Part shown: positions 8,763 to 18,927 of the stretch, piece after piece
Layout: each line of letters starts with the position of its first letter
How positions within the stretch are numbered: the stretch's first letter is position 1
From: Prochlorococcaceae cyanobacterium ETNP18_MAG_14
Lineage (GTDB): Bacteria > Cyanobacteriota > Cyanobacteriia > PCC-6307 > Cyanobiaceae
Assembly: GCA_030741055.1 (NCBI GenBank)
Contig: JASLWC010000011.1
Coordinates: forward strand, 1-32,109
Reading direction: 5' to 3'
DNA: 32,109 nt
Made by a program: the position numbers and the translations under genes
The notes under the pieces: model-generated
The model's input: the letters and a program-made list of their open reading frames with translations, nothing else
Told to the model about the DNA's origin: nothing
The model's database searches: none

Positions 8763-10174
8763 TGCTGCTGCGTTTAAGCCAGCTGATCGAGCTATGGGGT
8801 GTTCCTAATCATGCGCATGCATTTGCTCTAGATCTTCAGCAACCTATTGGTCCGATTTGCACTGATAGTCGCCAGTTGGTCAAAGGAAGCTTCTTTGTGC
8901 CATTGGTGGGAGAGCATTTCAATGCTCATGCCTTCCTCCCTCATGCTCTGGAGCTCGGAGCGCAGGCAGCTGTGGTGGCCAGAAATGACACTCATCCTGT
9001 ACCCGAGGATCTTCCCCATTGGATTGTGGAAGACACTCTCGCTGCTTATCAGCAGTTGGGGTTACTGCATCGCAGTCAGCTAAATGTTCCTGTGATTGCC
9101 GTGACCGGTTCAGCCGGTAAAACCACAACTCGGGAGTTGATCCGCTCTGCACTCGCACCTCTTGGTGAGGTATTGGCGAGTGCCGCTAACAACAACAACG
9201 ATGTGGGCGTACCGCTCACTTTGTTGCAGGCTCACTCAGGCCATGGAGCAGTTGTGGTGGAGATGGGTATGCGTGGGATTGGTGAAATAGAGCGCCTCTC
9301 TTGTTGCACGCAGCCAGATGTCGCTGTGATCACCAATATCGGCAGTGCACATATAGGTCGTTTAGGTAGTCGTGCAGCGATCGCTTTAGCTAAATGTGAA
9401 ATCACCGCTGGCCTAAATGCCAAAGGCTTAGTAGTCATTCCAGCTGGAGATTCGCTACTGGAAGATGCCCTAGGGAGGATATGGAAGGGGCGGGTGGTAC
9501 GTGTGGCAGTTGAAAGCGAAGCTGCTTTGGCGTGTTCAGAGGTTGAGGCTGACAAGCCAGGCCTTCTGCCTCTAGCTGATCTCGTTGGTCGTGTTGACCT
9601 TGCTAAGGGCGAATTATTGCTGGAGAGAGAGACCTACAGCCTCCCCTTGGAAGGAATGCACAACGCTTGTAATTTGATGTTGGCAATAGCTGTTGCACGT
9701 GAATTGCAAGTGTCAAAGGAGTCGCTGGCCCATTTAAAAGTGGAGGTGCCAGGTAGTCGTAATCGACGCTTAAAGGTTGGCAACTTCACCGTGCTTGATG
9801 AGACTTACAACGCATCACCGGAAGCTGTACAAGCTGCCTTAGTGCTCTTAGCCAGCCAGCCAGGTCGTCATTTCGCCGTGCTGGGAACCATGCTGGAACT
9901 TGGAGAACAGAGCGTGGCTTTGCATCGTCAAGTCGCTGAGTGGGCTGTTCAGCTTGGCTTGGATGGACTTGTTGTAGTTGCTGCGGGAGCGGAGGCGGAG
10001 GCTATGGCAACAGCGGCAGAGACTTTGCCGCGTTTGGCTGTAGTTGCTAGCCCTGAGCAGGCTGCACAACCTTTGCGAGCATGGCTTGAAGCCGGGGATG
10101 TAGTGCTACTTAAGGCCAGTCGTGGCGTAGCCCTAGAGCGATTGTTGCCTTTGCTGCCAGGGGCTCAGTCTTGA
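8762..10174 (+). CDS. murF: UDP-MurNAc-tripeptide:D-Ala-D-Ala ligase
   Basis: Cytoplasmic Mur ligase adding the D-Ala-D-Ala dipeptide, the last cytoplasmic peptide-addition step of the peptidoglycan precursor. The N-terminal substrate domain includes [20 protein letters not shown]. The central ATP-binding P-loop is [14 protein letters not shown] (about residues 114-127). It is followed by [16 protein letters not shown] and [13 protein letters not shown], and the C-terminal domain has [16 protein letters not shown]. At 470 aa the length is normal. The ATG at 8762 shares its A with the upstream TGA. The 3' end overlaps convergent glmU by 10 nt. Confidence 0.95.
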   Translation: MLLRLSQLIELWGVPNHAHAFALDLQQPIGPICTDSRQLVKGSFFVPLVGEHFNAHAFLPHALELGAQAAVVARNDTHPVPEDLPHWIVEDTLAAYQQLGLLHRSQLNVPVIAVTGSAGKTTTRELIRSALAPLGEVLASAANNNNDVGVPLTLLQAHSGHGAVVVEMGMRGIGEIERLSCCTQPDVAVITNIGSAHIGRLGSRAAIALAKCEITAGLNAKGLVVIPAGDSLLEDALGRIWKGRVVRVAVESEAALACSEVEADKPGLLPLADLVGRVDLAKGELLLERETYSLPLEGMHNACNLMLAIAVARELQVSKESLAHLKVEVPGSRNRRLKVGNFTVLDETYNASPEAVQAALVLLASQPGRHFAVLGTMLELGEQSVALHRQVAEWAVQLGLDGLVVVAAGAEAEAMATAAETLPRLAVVASPEQAAQPLRAWLEAGDVVLLKASRGVALERLLPLLPGAQS

Positions 10175-11526
10175 GTTTTTTCTGGCATTGACCAGCCTTG
10201 TTTGATTAGTTGCTTTGCTCGACCGAGGGCGAGGGCACCGCTTTGAACGTCCTTTGTGAGCGTGGAGCCTGCTCCCACCGTGACTTTTGTCCCCAAGACG
10301 ATTGGTGCCACAAGTACGGAATTCGCTCCGATACTGCTTTGGTCGCCTATCAGGGTGCGATGTTTCATTACCCCGTCGTAATTAGCAGTGATCGTTCCAG
10401 CCCCCACATTGACGTCGCGTCCAAGTTCTGCATCGCCGATATAGCTGAGGTGATTTATTTTTGATCCTTCGCCAATGTGGCTCTTCTTTAATTCAACAAA
10501 GTTGCCAATGCGGCAGTTATCAGCGATATGTGTTCCAGGGCGTAGGTGAGCGAAAGGGCCGATTTTTACTTGCTTGCCTACCTTGACATCGTTTATTACG
10601 GAATGGAGCACGCATACCCCTTGTTCGAGGTAGGCATTAGTAAGTAGGCTAGCGGGACCCAGTTTGCAGCCATCGCCAATATGGCAGCGACCTCGTAAAT
10701 GGGTTTGAGGTTCAATCACCACATCTCTGCCAAACTGACACTCCTCACTGAGGGTGCAGCTGTCCGGATCGACGAAGGTAACTCCCTCGGCCATCCAGTG
10801 ATCGCGCAACCGTTGCTGAAGAACGCCTTCACACTGAGCAAGTTGCTTTCGGTTGTTGACGCCGTTCACCTCGTCAGGGTCGGCCACTTCGACATGCCTG
10901 GCCAAAGGCAGCATCGTCACGGTATCGGTTAGGTAGAGCTCCCCTTGGTCATTGTCGTTGCTCAGTGAGGGCAGCACCTTGGCCAGTGCTGCCCAGTTGA
11001 AGCAATAAATACCAGCGTTCGTGAGGTTGTTTCGGCGCTGATCTTCATTACAGTCGCGGTCTTCCACGATGCTGCTCACCCGGCCCTGGTTATCGCTGAA
11101 TACACGCCCATAGCCGGAGGGATCTGCTAGACGGGCGGTGAGCAGGGTGACATCTGCGCCGCTTTGGCGATGGCCGTTGACCAACACTTCCACTGTCTGT
11201 GTTCGCAGAAGCGGCACGTCGCCGTTCAGTACCAACAGTTCTCCTTGGAAGCCGTCGAGAACCGGTAGCAGCTGCTGCACCGCATGACCAGTGCCGTTCT
11301 GAGGTTGTTGCAGCACGAACTCCAGACCTCCGAGGGGGCTGAGCTGCTCCTCGACGCGCTCGGCCTGGTGCCCCACGATCAGTAGGCGCCGCTTTGGCGT
11401 CAGTGTTTGGGCACTGGCGAGCACCCTTTCCACCAGCGTTGATCCCGCCAGCGGTTGCAGCACTTTGGGCAGGGCGCTCCTCATCCGGGTGCCCTTTCCG
11501 GCGGCCAGAACGGCGACGGCAAGCAT
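10165..11526 (-). CDS. glmU: Bifunctional GlcN-1-P acetyltransferase / GlcNAc-1-P uridylyltransferase
   Basis: Makes UDP-GlcNAc for peptidoglycan and LPS. The N-terminal pyrophosphorylase domain has [21 protein letters not shown] at residues 7-27 and LNGDVPLL near 100. The C-terminal left-handed beta-helix acetyltransferase is shown by hexapeptide-type repeats, with [20 protein letters not shown] and [16 protein letters not shown] carrying the catalytic-site His/Asn/Tyr pattern of the family. At 453 aa it is full length. It starts with ATG at 11526 and is convergent with murF, 10 nt overlap. Two consecutive enzymes of wall-precursor supply thus meet tail to tail. Confidence 0.96.
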   Translation of the reverse strand: MLAVAVLAAGKGTRMRSALPKVLQPLAGSTLVERVLASAQTLTPKRRLLIVGHQAERVEEQLSPLGGLEFVLQQPQNGTGHAVQQLLPVLDGFQGELLVLNGDVPLLRTQTVEVLVNGHRQSGADVTLLTARLADPSGYGRVFSDNQGRVSSIVEDRDCNEDQRRNNLTNAGIYCFNWAALAKVLPSLSNDNDQGELYLTDTVTMLPLARHVEVADPDEVNGVNNRKQLAQCEGVLQQRLRDHWMAEGVTFVDPDSCTLSEECQFGRDVVIEPQTHLRGRCHIGDGCKLGPASLLTNAYLEQGVCVLHSVINDVKVGKQVKIGPFAHLRPGTHIADNCRIGNFVELKKSHIGEGSKINHLSYIGDAELGRDVNVGAGTITANYDGVMKHRTLIGDQSSIGANSVLVAPIVLGTKVTVGAGSTLTKDVQSGALALGRAKQLIKQGWSMPEKTQD

Positions 11527-11591
11527 GAAAAAACGAACTACGAAACGGCCGGAATCTACCGGGATTCGTCAGCCCAAGCGCTGGTTAGGTG

Positions 11592-12086
11592 TCAATTTGA
11601 TTTTGCGAGGAGCAAAGAAAGCTTCTCTTCGATGCTCTGCAGACGTTCTGAGGTGTTGTTGATTTTGAGTTGCTTGTCCGTTAGCTCAGAGAGTTGGTGA
11701 ATTTCTCGGGTCAAAGTGTGCACCGCAGTGAGTGTCTTGTGATCTGTTTTGGCTCGTTTGTCGGATTGTTCAGCTTGAATATTTTGGCCTACGATAATGA
11801 TCGGCAACAGTACAAGTTGTAAGAAAGTTTGAGCACACCATCCAACAATCGTGATCGGGTTTTCTGATTGAATTGCATCTGGTAAAGATACCAATGCCAG
11901 GAGCACAAACATATAGGCACACCACATTGTGCCAACAGTATCTGTGATGAGCGTTGCGATCCGATTGTTTAAACGGCCTATCAATGATTTGCCGTGCACC
12001 GCTTTTTCTGCTGTGCTCATCGTGACGAGAGCAGGGATGTGCTCTTTGGCTTCAGAGACCTTTACGTTCATACTTTTGTTAGTCAT
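11592..12086 (-). CDS. Small membrane protein, DUF1003-like
   Basis: A 164-residue protein with two predicted membrane helices (about residues 53-70, MWCAYMFVLLALVSLP, and 85-103, AQTFLQLVLLPIIIVGQNIQ). A cytoplasmic-looking polar tail follows (QAEQSDKRAKTDHKT), then a likely coiled coil from HQLSELTDKQLKIN onward. The helix-helix-QNxQAE layout resembles DUF1003-type membrane proteins found sporadically across bacteria. The exact family is uncertain. The function is unknown. It starts with ATG at 12086; ATG at 12071 is an alternative. It lies 65 nt upstream of glmU on the same strand. Confidence 0.7.
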   Translation of the reverse strand: MTNKSMNVKVSEAKEHIPALVTMSTAEKAVHGKSLIGRLNNRIATLITDTVGTMWCAYMFVLLALVSLPDAIQSENPITIVGWCAQTFLQLVLLPIIIVGQNIQAEQSDKRAKTDHKTLTAVHTLTREIHQLSELTDKQLKINNTSERLQSIEEKLSLLLAKSN

Positions 12087-12189
12087 TAAGTAAGAGGTTT
12101 TGAAGGAATGACTGTATCAACGATCTGTTTCAATTCTTATCAGCATGGGTTTATTAACGCTTTTGTGATCGGAAGAGTTAGCCCGACCT

Positions 12190-13119
12190 TTATTTAGCTG
12201 CCCAGCGGTGTTGCCAGGCATTTGTCGTTTCCAATCCGCAGTGCTGTTGTTCCGTGTTACGCCGCATCAGGATCACTTCTGCCTCATCTTCCCCTGTTGG
12301 ATCGCGGAAAGGGACGGCGGCGCGCGTGTGTAGATGTTCCTGTTCCATTTTGGCTAGCGACCGCCAACCCGTCCCCGTCTCTACAACGTTGATATCAGCC
12401 TGTTTGACTGCCATGGTGCCACTGCTCCAGCCTCGGCGCTCCCCTGGCACTGGCAGAAGTGAGAACAGTTGCAGCCCTGCTCGCTGCAAGCTGGCTCGTA
12501 TCGCTGCTGCACGGCTGTAGGTGAGTAGCCGCCCACCTGGAGCAAGTCGTGCGGCCAGGTCATACAGAAACTCTTCACTCCATAGTTGAGGGCAGCGGCC
12601 TGGAGAGAAGGCATCGTGGAGAATCAAATCCAGTGGCTCGTCTTGGGGTAACTGATCAAGCGTTTTACGTGCATCACCCCACAACATTTTCCCCCTGCTC
12701 TCGGGCTGATCCCAGCCATCATGATCTCGGATTGAAATGAGTCGCTGGAGCACCGATGTTGACCAGGTACTGCAGAATCTCGCCTGTTCCAGAGCGAGTT
12801 CCAATGGTCGCCGGTCAAGTTCTAGTCCCCACCACTGCACAGTTGGTGCTGGAGTTGGCATAGCTTCCAGCACAACAGCAGTGTTGTAGCCAAGACCAAT
12901 ACATACGTCGAGAATTCGGAGAGTTTGTCCGCTACTGAAGCGCGTTAGCTCTGCCGGTTGCGCGAACTTCACGCGTGCCTCATTAAGCGCTCCAGCGGAG
13001 TTGTGGAACGCTTCGTCGAAGTGCTCACTATGCAAGCTGAAGCTGCCGTCAGCCGTTGGGAAAGCATTCAGCTCCCCCAAGGGGTGGGAGTGACCGTCTT
13101 TAGCGGCGCAAACGTTCAA
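12190..13119 (-). CDS. MnmC/MnmD-like tRNA 5-methylaminomethyl-2-thiouridine methyltransferase domain protein
   Basis: SAM-dependent methyltransferase of the type forming the N-terminal half of MnmC (PF05430-like), which methylates the nm5U wobble base of some tRNAs. Seen: [20 protein letters not shown] at the start, the SAM-binding [19 protein letters not shown], and the late [20 protein letters not shown] motif (DAFxPxxxPxLW). The FAD-dependent oxidase half of MnmC is absent, as in other stand-alone MnmD proteins. The track ORF begins at TTG 13191, overlapping aroA by 92 nt. TTG 13119 is preferred because it cuts the overlap to 20 nt and keeps the whole domain. Confidence 0.8.
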   Translation of the reverse strand: MNVCAAKDGHSHPLGELNAFPTADGSFSLHSEHFDEAFHNSAGALNEARVKFAQPAELTRFSSGQTLRILDVCIGLGYNTAVVLEAMPTPAPTVQWWGLELDRRPLELALEQARFCSTWSTSVLQRLISIRDHDGWDQPESRGKMLWGDARKTLDQLPQDEPLDLILHDAFSPGRCPQLWSEEFLYDLAARLAPGGRLLTYSRAAAIRASLQRAGLQLFSLLPVPGERRGWSSGTMAVKQADINVVETGTGWRSLAKMEQEHLHTRAAVPFRDPTGEDEAEVILMRRNTEQQHCGLETTNAWQHRWAAK

Positions 13120-14425
13120 GTTCGTCCCAAAAGGTGGGATAGGACACAGCCGCTGCTTCGCTTCTTGAGAGGGTTGAGTTGCCTGTTGCAAGCAACGCCG
13201 CTACCGCCAGGCTCATGGCTACACGGTGATCGGTTTCGCTATCGAGGGCTGCACCTCGCAGTGTTCTTCCCCCACGGATGGTTAGTCCATCGGGATGTTC
13301 GTCAATGTCGGCTCCCATAGCAGTGAGCTGCCTGGTCATTACAGCGAGCCGATCGGTTTCTTTTACGCGCAGTTCACTGGCTCCGGTGATTTTGCTTTCG
13401 CCATCACAGAAACAAGCGGCAACTGCAAGGATCGGCACCTCGTCGACTAGGCGAGGCATGATTTCTTCATTGATGCTGAAGGGTTTCAGTGGTCCTTGCT
13501 TCACCCGTAGGTCTCCAACTGGTTCGCCGGCCACCTCGCGTTGGTTGATCACCTCAATGCGAGCTTCCATGCTCTCCATAACTTCCAGGATGCCGGTACG
13601 TGTGGGGTTGAGGCCGACGTTCTCGATCAGCAATTCAGCACCAGGAACCAGCGAACCCGCTACCAACCAAAAGGCAGCTGAACTGATATCACCTGGAACT
13701 ACAACCGTTTGACCATGCAGGGTTGAACCAGGCTGAACGCTGATGTGACGACCCATCTCACCTACTACTTCGAGATTGGCTCCGAATGCCCGCAGCATCC
13801 GCTCGGTATGGTCTCGAGAATGGGCTGGTTCGATCACAGTGGTCGAGCCTTGAGCAGTTAAGGCCGCCAGCACAAGAGCTGATTTCACCTGTGCACTGGC
13901 AACAGGTGTACCGATCACAGCACCACGCAATTTTTTACCACTCACCGCTAGCGGGGCGAAGTTGCCGCTTGAGCGGCCATTGATTGCAGCACCCATCATC
14001 GCGAGCGGCTGGGCAACGCGATTCATGGGTCGACGACTAAGGGATTTATCACCTGTGAGCACAAAGTGACGACCGTGGCGTCCAGCAAGCAAGCCGAGCA
14101 TCAAGCGCATCGTGGTGCCGGAATTGCCGCAATCAAGAACCTCTTCTGGTTCTTGCAGGCCATCTAGACCTACGCCTTCTACATGAACAATCTCGCCAGC
14201 ACGAATTGGGCTGATCGTGGCACCCATGGCACGAAGACAAGCCGCCGTGCTGAGTGGGTCTTCAGCAGGCAAAAGCCCTTCGATGGTGGTGCTTCCCTCG
14301 GCGATGGCTCCGAATAACAGCGCCCGATGGGAAATCGACTTATCGCCGGGCACCCGCACGGTTCCGCAAAGACCACCACCTGCTCGAAGTTCACGCGATG
14401 TCGAATTAATGCTGGTAGAGCTCAA
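13100..14425 (-). CDS. aroA: 3-phosphoshikimate 1-carboxyvinyltransferase (EPSP synthase)
   Basis: Sixth step of the shikimate pathway, joining PEP to shikimate-3-phosphate ahead of chorismate, which also feeds the menD pathway. Visible: [20 protein letters not shown] near residue 24, [18 protein letters not shown] near 98, [20 protein letters not shown] near 125, and the C-terminal [13 protein letters not shown] and [15 protein letters not shown]. At 441 aa it is normal. The start is TTG at 14425. The 3' end overlaps the start of the methyltransferase ORF on the same strand, so the two are probably cotranscribed. Confidence 0.95.
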   Translation of the reverse strand: MSSTSINSTSRELRAGGGLCGTVRVPGDKSISHRALLFGAIAEGSTTIEGLLPAEDPLSTAACLRAMGATISPIRAGEIVHVEGVGLDGLQEPEEVLDCGNSGTTMRLMLGLLAGRHGRHFVLTGDKSLSRRPMNRVAQPLAMMGAAINGRSSGNFAPLAVSGKKLRGAVIGTPVASAQVKSALVLAALTAQGSTTVIEPAHSRDHTERMLRAFGANLEVVGEMGRHISVQPGSTLHGQTVVVPGDISSAAFWLVAGSLVPGAELLIENVGLNPTRTGILEVMESMEARIEVINQREVAGEPVGDLRVKQGPLKPFSINEEIMPRLVDEVPILAVAACFCDGESKITGASELRVKETDRLAVMTRQLTAMGADIDEHPDGLTIRGGRTLRGAALDSETDHRVAMSLAVAALLATGNSTLSRSEAAAVSYPTFWDELERLRR

Positions 14426-14573
14426 TTCAATGTGGCCCGGATCAAATTGATTTTATGGGCCAGCCAGTGAGCTGATTGCAAATTTGTTTTTGTGCGGGTG
14501 AGCTTGTCTGTTTGGACCATTTCAACCAGCAGATAGCCAACGAGGTTTTCTTGTTAATCATTTCAGCTTTTAT

Positions 14574-16157
14574 TTAGGTTTTTGTGGTCGTCGCTTGACG
14601 ACGAAAGCTCTCCATCACATAACCAAATAGGCTTGGATCTGGTTCCTCGCTGCCCAGATCCGCCAAGCCTAGCTCTTGCCATCGAGCATCTACCTTGTTT
14701 TCTAGGTCTGCATCATGGCTCAGCGGTTTGCCCCATTCGTGGCGCTTCTCTGGACCGATTTTTGTGGTGGCATCCATGGCCATTCGCCCACCTAGACCTA
14801 GTTGTTCGCTAGCGAAATCAAGGCTGTCGAAGGGTGTGTTTTCCAGCACGAATAAATCCCTTTGAGGATCCACTTGGGCAGCAATTGCCCACACCACTTG
14901 ACGTGGATCTCTGACGTTGATGCTTGCATCCACCACGACAACAAACTTTGTGTAGGTGAATTGAGGTAAGGCGCTCCAGAAGGCCATGGCGGCACGCTTT
15001 GCTTGTCCTGGGTAAGCCTTGTCGATTGCGATTATTGCCAGCTTGTAACTGAGAGCCTCCATCGGCAGAAAGAAGTCAACGATCTCTGAGACCTGTTGCC
15101 GCAAGATCGGCGTGTATATACGGTTCAAGGCAATGGCGAGCATTGCCTCTTCCTTAGGGGGCCGACCGCTAAAGGTCGTTAGGAAGATTGGATTGCGGCG
15201 TTGCGTCATGCAATGGAAGCGCACTAATGGTGAAGCCTCCACTCCTCCGTAGAAGCCCATATGGTCACCAAATGGACCATCCGCCACTTCCTCGCCTGGT
15301 GTGATTGTTCCTTCCAGCACTACTTCGCTATGGCTGGGTACTTGCAAATCGAGTGTTTTGCAGCCAGTTAGGCGTACACCCTCCCCTGCATAAAGGCCTG
15401 CAAAAAGCCATTCGCTTAGTTGTACAGGGATTGGGGTTGCAGCTGCCATCACCAATAGAGGGTGAACGCCAATAGCAATTGCGACCTCCAGCTTCTGGCC
15501 CATGGCAGCAGCTTTACGAAGGTGCCTGGCGCCGCCGCGAACACTCAGCCAATGCACCGTCATGGTGTTTAGCGATTGGCGTTGTAGGCGATAGACCCCT
15601 ACATTTGGCACCCCGGTTTCTGGATCTTTAGTGATCACAAGCCCAAGGGTGATTACACCGCCGGCATCTTCTGGCCAGGGTCGAATCAGGGGCAGGCTGT
15701 CTAAGTTCACCGCGTCTCCACGCAGCACTTGCTGATGGCAAGGAGGTGTTAGGTCTAAATCTGGACGCGCTTTGATTAGATCCCAGAACACGCTTGCGAA
15801 CTGTCGGGTCTCTTTAAGTCCCTTGGGTGGTCTCGGTTGTTGGAGCAGTGCCAGTCGAGTACCCAAATCCTCAAGTTGCTCAGCCTTGTCTAGGCCCATG
15901 CTCCAAACCACTCGTTCCAAGGTGCCCAGCAGATTGACTGCTACTGGCATGTCCGAACCGATCACGTTTTCGAACAGCAGAGCTGGCCCTCCCAATCCCA
16001 GCACCCGATCAGTGATTGCAGCGAGTTCTAAATCTGGATCCACTGCAGCACTGATCCGCCTTAGCTGACCACGTTGTTCAAGTAGGGCTAGAAAGTCCCG
16101 CATGTCTTGGGACGCAGGCCCGGGACGAAGCAGCTGCATGGTTGGTGGAATGGCCAT
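14574..16157 (-). CDS. ubiD: UbiD-family decarboxylase
   Basis: Prenylated-flavin-dependent decarboxylase family. In cyanobacteria the UbiD-like protein is thought to act on the 4-hydroxybenzoate-derived ring in plastoquinone synthesis. Seen: MRDFLALLEQRGQLRRI at the N terminus, LFENVIGSDMPVAVNLLGT, GPFGDHMGFYGG (the Glu/Asp-rich active-site region family members share), and the C-terminal FVVVVDASINVRDPRQVVWA. It is about 527 aa, a normal length. The ATG at 16157 follows a TTG at 16160. ATGs at 16139 and 16103 are also possible, the last directly at the conserved domain. Confidence 0.9.
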   Translation of the reverse strand: MAIPPTMQLLRPGPASQDMRDFLALLEQRGQLRRISAAVDPDLELAAITDRVLGLGGPALLFENVIGSDMPVAVNLLGTLERVVWSMGLDKAEQLEDLGTRLALLQQPRPPKGLKETRQFASVFWDLIKARPDLDLTPPCHQQVLRGDAVNLDSLPLIRPWPEDAGGVITLGLVITKDPETGVPNVGVYRLQRQSLNTMTVHWLSVRGGARHLRKAAAMGQKLEVAIAIGVHPLLVMAAATPIPVQLSEWLFAGLYAGEGVRLTGCKTLDLQVPSHSEVVLEGTITPGEEVADGPFGDHMGFYGGVEASPLVRFHCMTQRRNPIFLTTFSGRPPKEEAMLAIALNRIYTPILRQQVSEIVDFFLPMEALSYKLAIIAIDKAYPGQAKRAAMAFWSALPQFTYTKFVVVVDASINVRDPRQVVWAIAAQVDPQRDLFVLENTPFDSLDFASEQLGLGGRMAMDATTKIGPEKRHEWGKPLSHDADLENKVDARWQELGLADLGSEEPDPSLFGYVMESFRRQATTTKT

Positions 16158-16219
16158 CAATCGAAACGGCCATCAAAATTATCTAGTTACTGTGGCGCAA
16201 GTCGTTCGTTATCGGGGCC

Positions 16220-16951
16220 ATGCAGCTCGCCTATTTCCATGTGGCTGCTGATGTGCCAGAGGGAGACAGGCCGGACGCCGCTGTCGTCATCGACGTTCTC
16301 AGGGCTACTACCACCATCGCCTGGGCCTTGCATAACGGTGCCGAGGCAGTTCAGACCTTCGCTGATTTGGATATTCTCAAGCAGGTGGCTGCCCAATGGC
16401 CGAAGCCTTCTCGCCTTTTGCTTGGTGAGCGTGGTGGCAAGCGGATTGATGGCTTCGATCTGGGGAATTCACCCGTTGCCGTGCTGCCTGAGCTTGTTGC
16501 TGGTAAAAGACTGTTTATGAGTACAACTAACGGCACTCGCTCTTTGCAGCGAGTGCGTGAAGTTGGTCGTTTATACACGTTGGCGTTACCTAATCGCAGG
16601 GCAGTTGCAGAAAAATTACTGAGAGATCAACCTGCGCAGCTTTGGATTGTTGGTAGTGGCTGGGAGGGCACCTATTCCCTAGAGGATTCTTTGGCGGCTG
16701 GAGCGCTGGCGTCACTGCTCTTGGATGCTGAACCTGATATTGCTTGTGTGGTCAATGACGAACTCACTGCGGCCTTAGCCCTTTGGAAGCAGTGGAAACA
16801 CGATCCAGAAGCTTGTCTTCGTCAAGCAAGTCATGGGCAGCGGCTGATTGGGCTTGGCGATCACGATGCAGATTTCAGCTGTTGTGCTGGGCTGGATCAA
16901 CTCTCTGTGGTTCCTATCCAGGTAGAGCCAGGAGTTTTTTGTGCGTATTGA
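16220..16951 (+). CDS. comB: 2-phosphosulfolactate phosphatase family protein (ComB)
   Basis: ComB-family protein. In methanogens it dephosphorylates 2-phosphosulfolactate in coenzyme M synthesis; many cyanobacteria carry a homolog whose substrate is unsettled. The N-terminal [25 protein letters not shown] (Asp and Arg conserved) and the [11 protein letters not shown] and [21 protein letters not shown] segments are diagnostic. At 243 aa it is full length. It starts with ATG at 16220 and is divergent from ubiD with about 60 bp between, which must hold both promoters. It is the first gene of a rightward run into the nitrilase, amidase and murI. Confidence 0.9.
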   Translation: MQLAYFHVAADVPEGDRPDAAVVIDVLRATTTIAWALHNGAEAVQTFADLDILKQVAAQWPKPSRLLLGERGGKRIDGFDLGNSPVAVLPELVAGKRLFMSTTNGTRSLQRVREVGRLYTLALPNRRAVAEKLLRDQPAQLWIVGSGWEGTYSLEDSLAAGALASLLLDAEPDIACVVNDELTAALALWKQWKHDPEACLRQASHGQRLIGLGDHDADFSCCAGLDQLSVVPIQVEPGVFCAY

Positions 16952-17006
16952 ATCCACGTTTTGAATTCACGTTGCGATCTAAAGTCTCGATCTCTGTTTC
17001 AACCCT

Positions 17007-17828
17007 GTGACTGACTTTCTGGCAGCGGCATTGCAGCTGACGAGCACCTCGGAGCCAGAGGTTAATTTTGCTGCTGCCGAGGAGCAGATTGAAATCGCGG
17101 CGCGCCGCGGTGCCGAATTGGTTGGATTGCCTGAAAACTTCGCCTTTATGGGTGATGACGAGCGACGTTTAGAGCTCTCTTCAGATCTGGCTGAGCAGTG
17201 CAGCCGCTTTTTGGTAACGATGGCAAGGCGTTACCAGGTGGTGCTTCTTGGTGGGGGGTTCCCAGTGCCGGTTGGAGATGGAAAGCACACGGTAAATCGA
17301 GCTGAATTAGTGGGTAGAGACGGCCAGCTGCTGGCTAGATACGACAAGATTCATCTTTTTGATGTCGATCTTCCCGATAGCAACACCTATCGGGAGTCGG
17401 CCACGATTACCCCTGGCCGAGATCTACCACCAGTAGTGGAGGTGCCAGGCCTATGTCGGGTAGGGCTATCTATTTGCTACGACGTGCGCTTCCCTGAGCT
17501 CTATCGCTATCTGGTAGGTGCTGGAGCCGAGTTGTTGATGATTCCTGCAGCATTTACAGCTTTCACTGGCAAGGATCATTGGCAAGTGTTGCTTCAGGCG
17601 CGGGCCATCGAGAACACTGCTTACGTTTTGGCACCTGCCCAGACCGGTTTGCATTACGGCCGTCGACAGAGCCATGGACATGCCATGGTGATTGATCCCT
17701 GGGGAACGGTTCTGGCTGATGCAGGGGTGCTTCAGGGGGCTGCCATTGCTCCTGTGGATAACGCACATATAGGTCGGATTCGCGGGCAGATGCCTAGCCT
17801 TCAGCACAGGCAGTCAGCACTGTTCTGA
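17007..17828 (+). CDS. Carbon-nitrogen hydrolase, Nit2/NitFhit-like
   Basis: Nitrilase-superfamily amidase of 273 aa. The catalytic triad is visible: Glu in LVGLPENFAFMG (about 43), Lys in ARYDKIHLFDVDLP (about 115) and Cys in GLSICYDVRFPELYRYL (about 156). The HLFDVD and YDVRFPELYR wording fits the Nit1/Nit2 branch. That branch includes deaminated-glutathione amidase and omega-amidase metabolite-repair enzymes, but the substrate cannot be fixed from sequence. It starts with GTG at 17007 and is followed after 4 nt by the amidase gene, suggesting one transcript. Confidence 0.88.
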   Translation: MTDFLAAALQLTSTSEPEVNFAAAEEQIEIAARRGAELVGLPENFAFMGDDERRLELSSDLAEQCSRFLVTMARRYQVVLLGGGFPVPVGDGKHTVNRAELVGRDGQLLARYDKIHLFDVDLPDSNTYRESATITPGRDLPPVVEVPGLCRVGLSICYDVRFPELYRYLVGAGAELLMIPAAFTAFTGKDHWQVLLQARAIENTAYVLAPAQTGLHYGRRQSHGHAMVIDPWGTVLADAGVLQGAAIAPVDNAHIGRIRGQMPSLQHRQSALF

Positions 17829-17832
17829 GTCA

Positions 17833-18927
17833 ATGATCTTGGCTCCGTCACGCCGTCTCAGTTTGTTGATGGTTGGCGCTTTACAGATCCCTCTGTTTTT
17901 GGCTTCTTTGCCTGTCAGTGCTGCGAGTGCTTTGGCGGCATGGGCACTTGGAAGTGACGGGGTCTTGCTGTTACGTACTGCAAAAGGGGCTCGCCTGGAG
18001 GCGTTCTTTCAGTCAGCCGATAGAGGCAAGGGAGCAAGGGTCTGGATTGATTTTCCCGGGGAGTTAAGCCGCACACGCACTCTTCGAGGTAGTGGTCCGG
18101 TGCAAGCGATTCGCTTGGGAAAACCAACGCCTGGATCAACACGACTTGTGATTGAGTTTGAGCCATCAATCGACTTAGATCCAGCACAGCTCAAGTTGGT
18201 AGGGACCTCTCCAGATCGATGGAGACTCAGCTTTAAGGGTTTGCCTACCCGTGGCCTTCGTCGCATTGGTGAGGGAGACCTAACGGCATCAACTTCTGGC
18301 CGATGGACTCCGGGGGTGAGCATTTCCCCTACTCGGACACCTATTAACGCCTCTGGTCTGCCGAAGGTGTCTCGCGGTCGCTACAGGGTTGTGATTGATC
18401 CTGGTCACGGCGGTCCTGATCCTGGTGCTATCGGGATCCGCGGGTTGCGTGAGAAGGATGTAGTGCTCGATGTTTCCCTTCAGGTGGCCCAGTTGCTTGA
18501 AGCCCAAGGTGTACAGGTGATTATGACGCGCTCGGCTGATATAGATGTGGATCTTCCGCCAAGGGTGGCGAGGGCTAATCGTGTGGGCGCCACAGCATTT
18601 GTGAGCATTCATGCCAATGCCATCAGTATGTCTAGGCAGGAAGTGAACGGCATCGAAACTTTCTATTTTTCAGATCCACGTTCAGCGAAACTGGCTGCTC
18701 ATATTCAGCAGCAGGTACTTAATGTCTCTCCTGGTAGTCCCGATAGGGGAGTAAGACGAGGGCGATTTTTTGTGATCCGGCGCACCAATATGCCCTCTTC
18801 CCTTGTGGAGACAGGATTTGTTACAGGAAGGCTTGATTCTCCTCGGCTGGCCTCGGCGGCCCATCGCCGCAGGTTGGCCCTTGCAATTGCAACTGGAATC
18901 CTCAATTATCTGCAGGGGGCACGTTGA
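17833..18927 (+). CDS. amiC: N-acetylmuramoyl-L-alanine amidase with AMIN domain
   Basis: Secreted zinc amidase splitting peptidoglycan side chains from MurNAc during septum or cell separation. It has a hydrophobic N-terminal signal (LLMVGALQIPLFLASLPVSAASA). An AMIN-type beta domain spans about residues 45-135 (RVWIDFPGELSRTRTL, TRLVIEFEPSI). The Amidase_3 domain follows from about 180: VVIDPGHGGPDPGAIG (zinc His), LREKDVVLDVSLQ (zinc Glu), FVSIHANAIS (zinc His) and SSLVETGFVT (catalytic Glu). At 364 aa it is full length. The stop overlaps the murI start by 4 nt. The amiC symbol follows cyanobacterial usage for this architecture. Confidence 0.92.
   Translation: MILAPSRRLSLLMVGALQIPLFLASLPVSAASALAAWALGSDGVLLLRTAKGARLEAFFQSADRGKGARVWIDFPGELSRTRTLRGSGPVQAIRLGKPTPGSTRLVIEFEPSIDLDPAQLKLVGTSPDRWRLSFKGLPTRGLRRIGEGDLTASTSGRWTPGVSISPTRTPINASGLPKVSRGRYRVVIDPGHGGPDPGAIGIRGLREKDVVLDVSLQVAQLLEAQGVQVIMTRSADIDVDLPPRVARANRVGATAFVSIHANAISMSRQEVNGIETFYFSDPRSAKLAAHIQQQVLNVSPGSPDRGVRRGRFFVIRRTNMPSSLVETGFVTGRLDSPRLASAAHRRRLALAIATGILNYLQGAR

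Noticed and set aside
9377-9384. HIP1 octamer gcgatcgc (also at 28238)
   Set aside because: Two copies in 32 kb, one inside murF, are not a meaningful enrichment.
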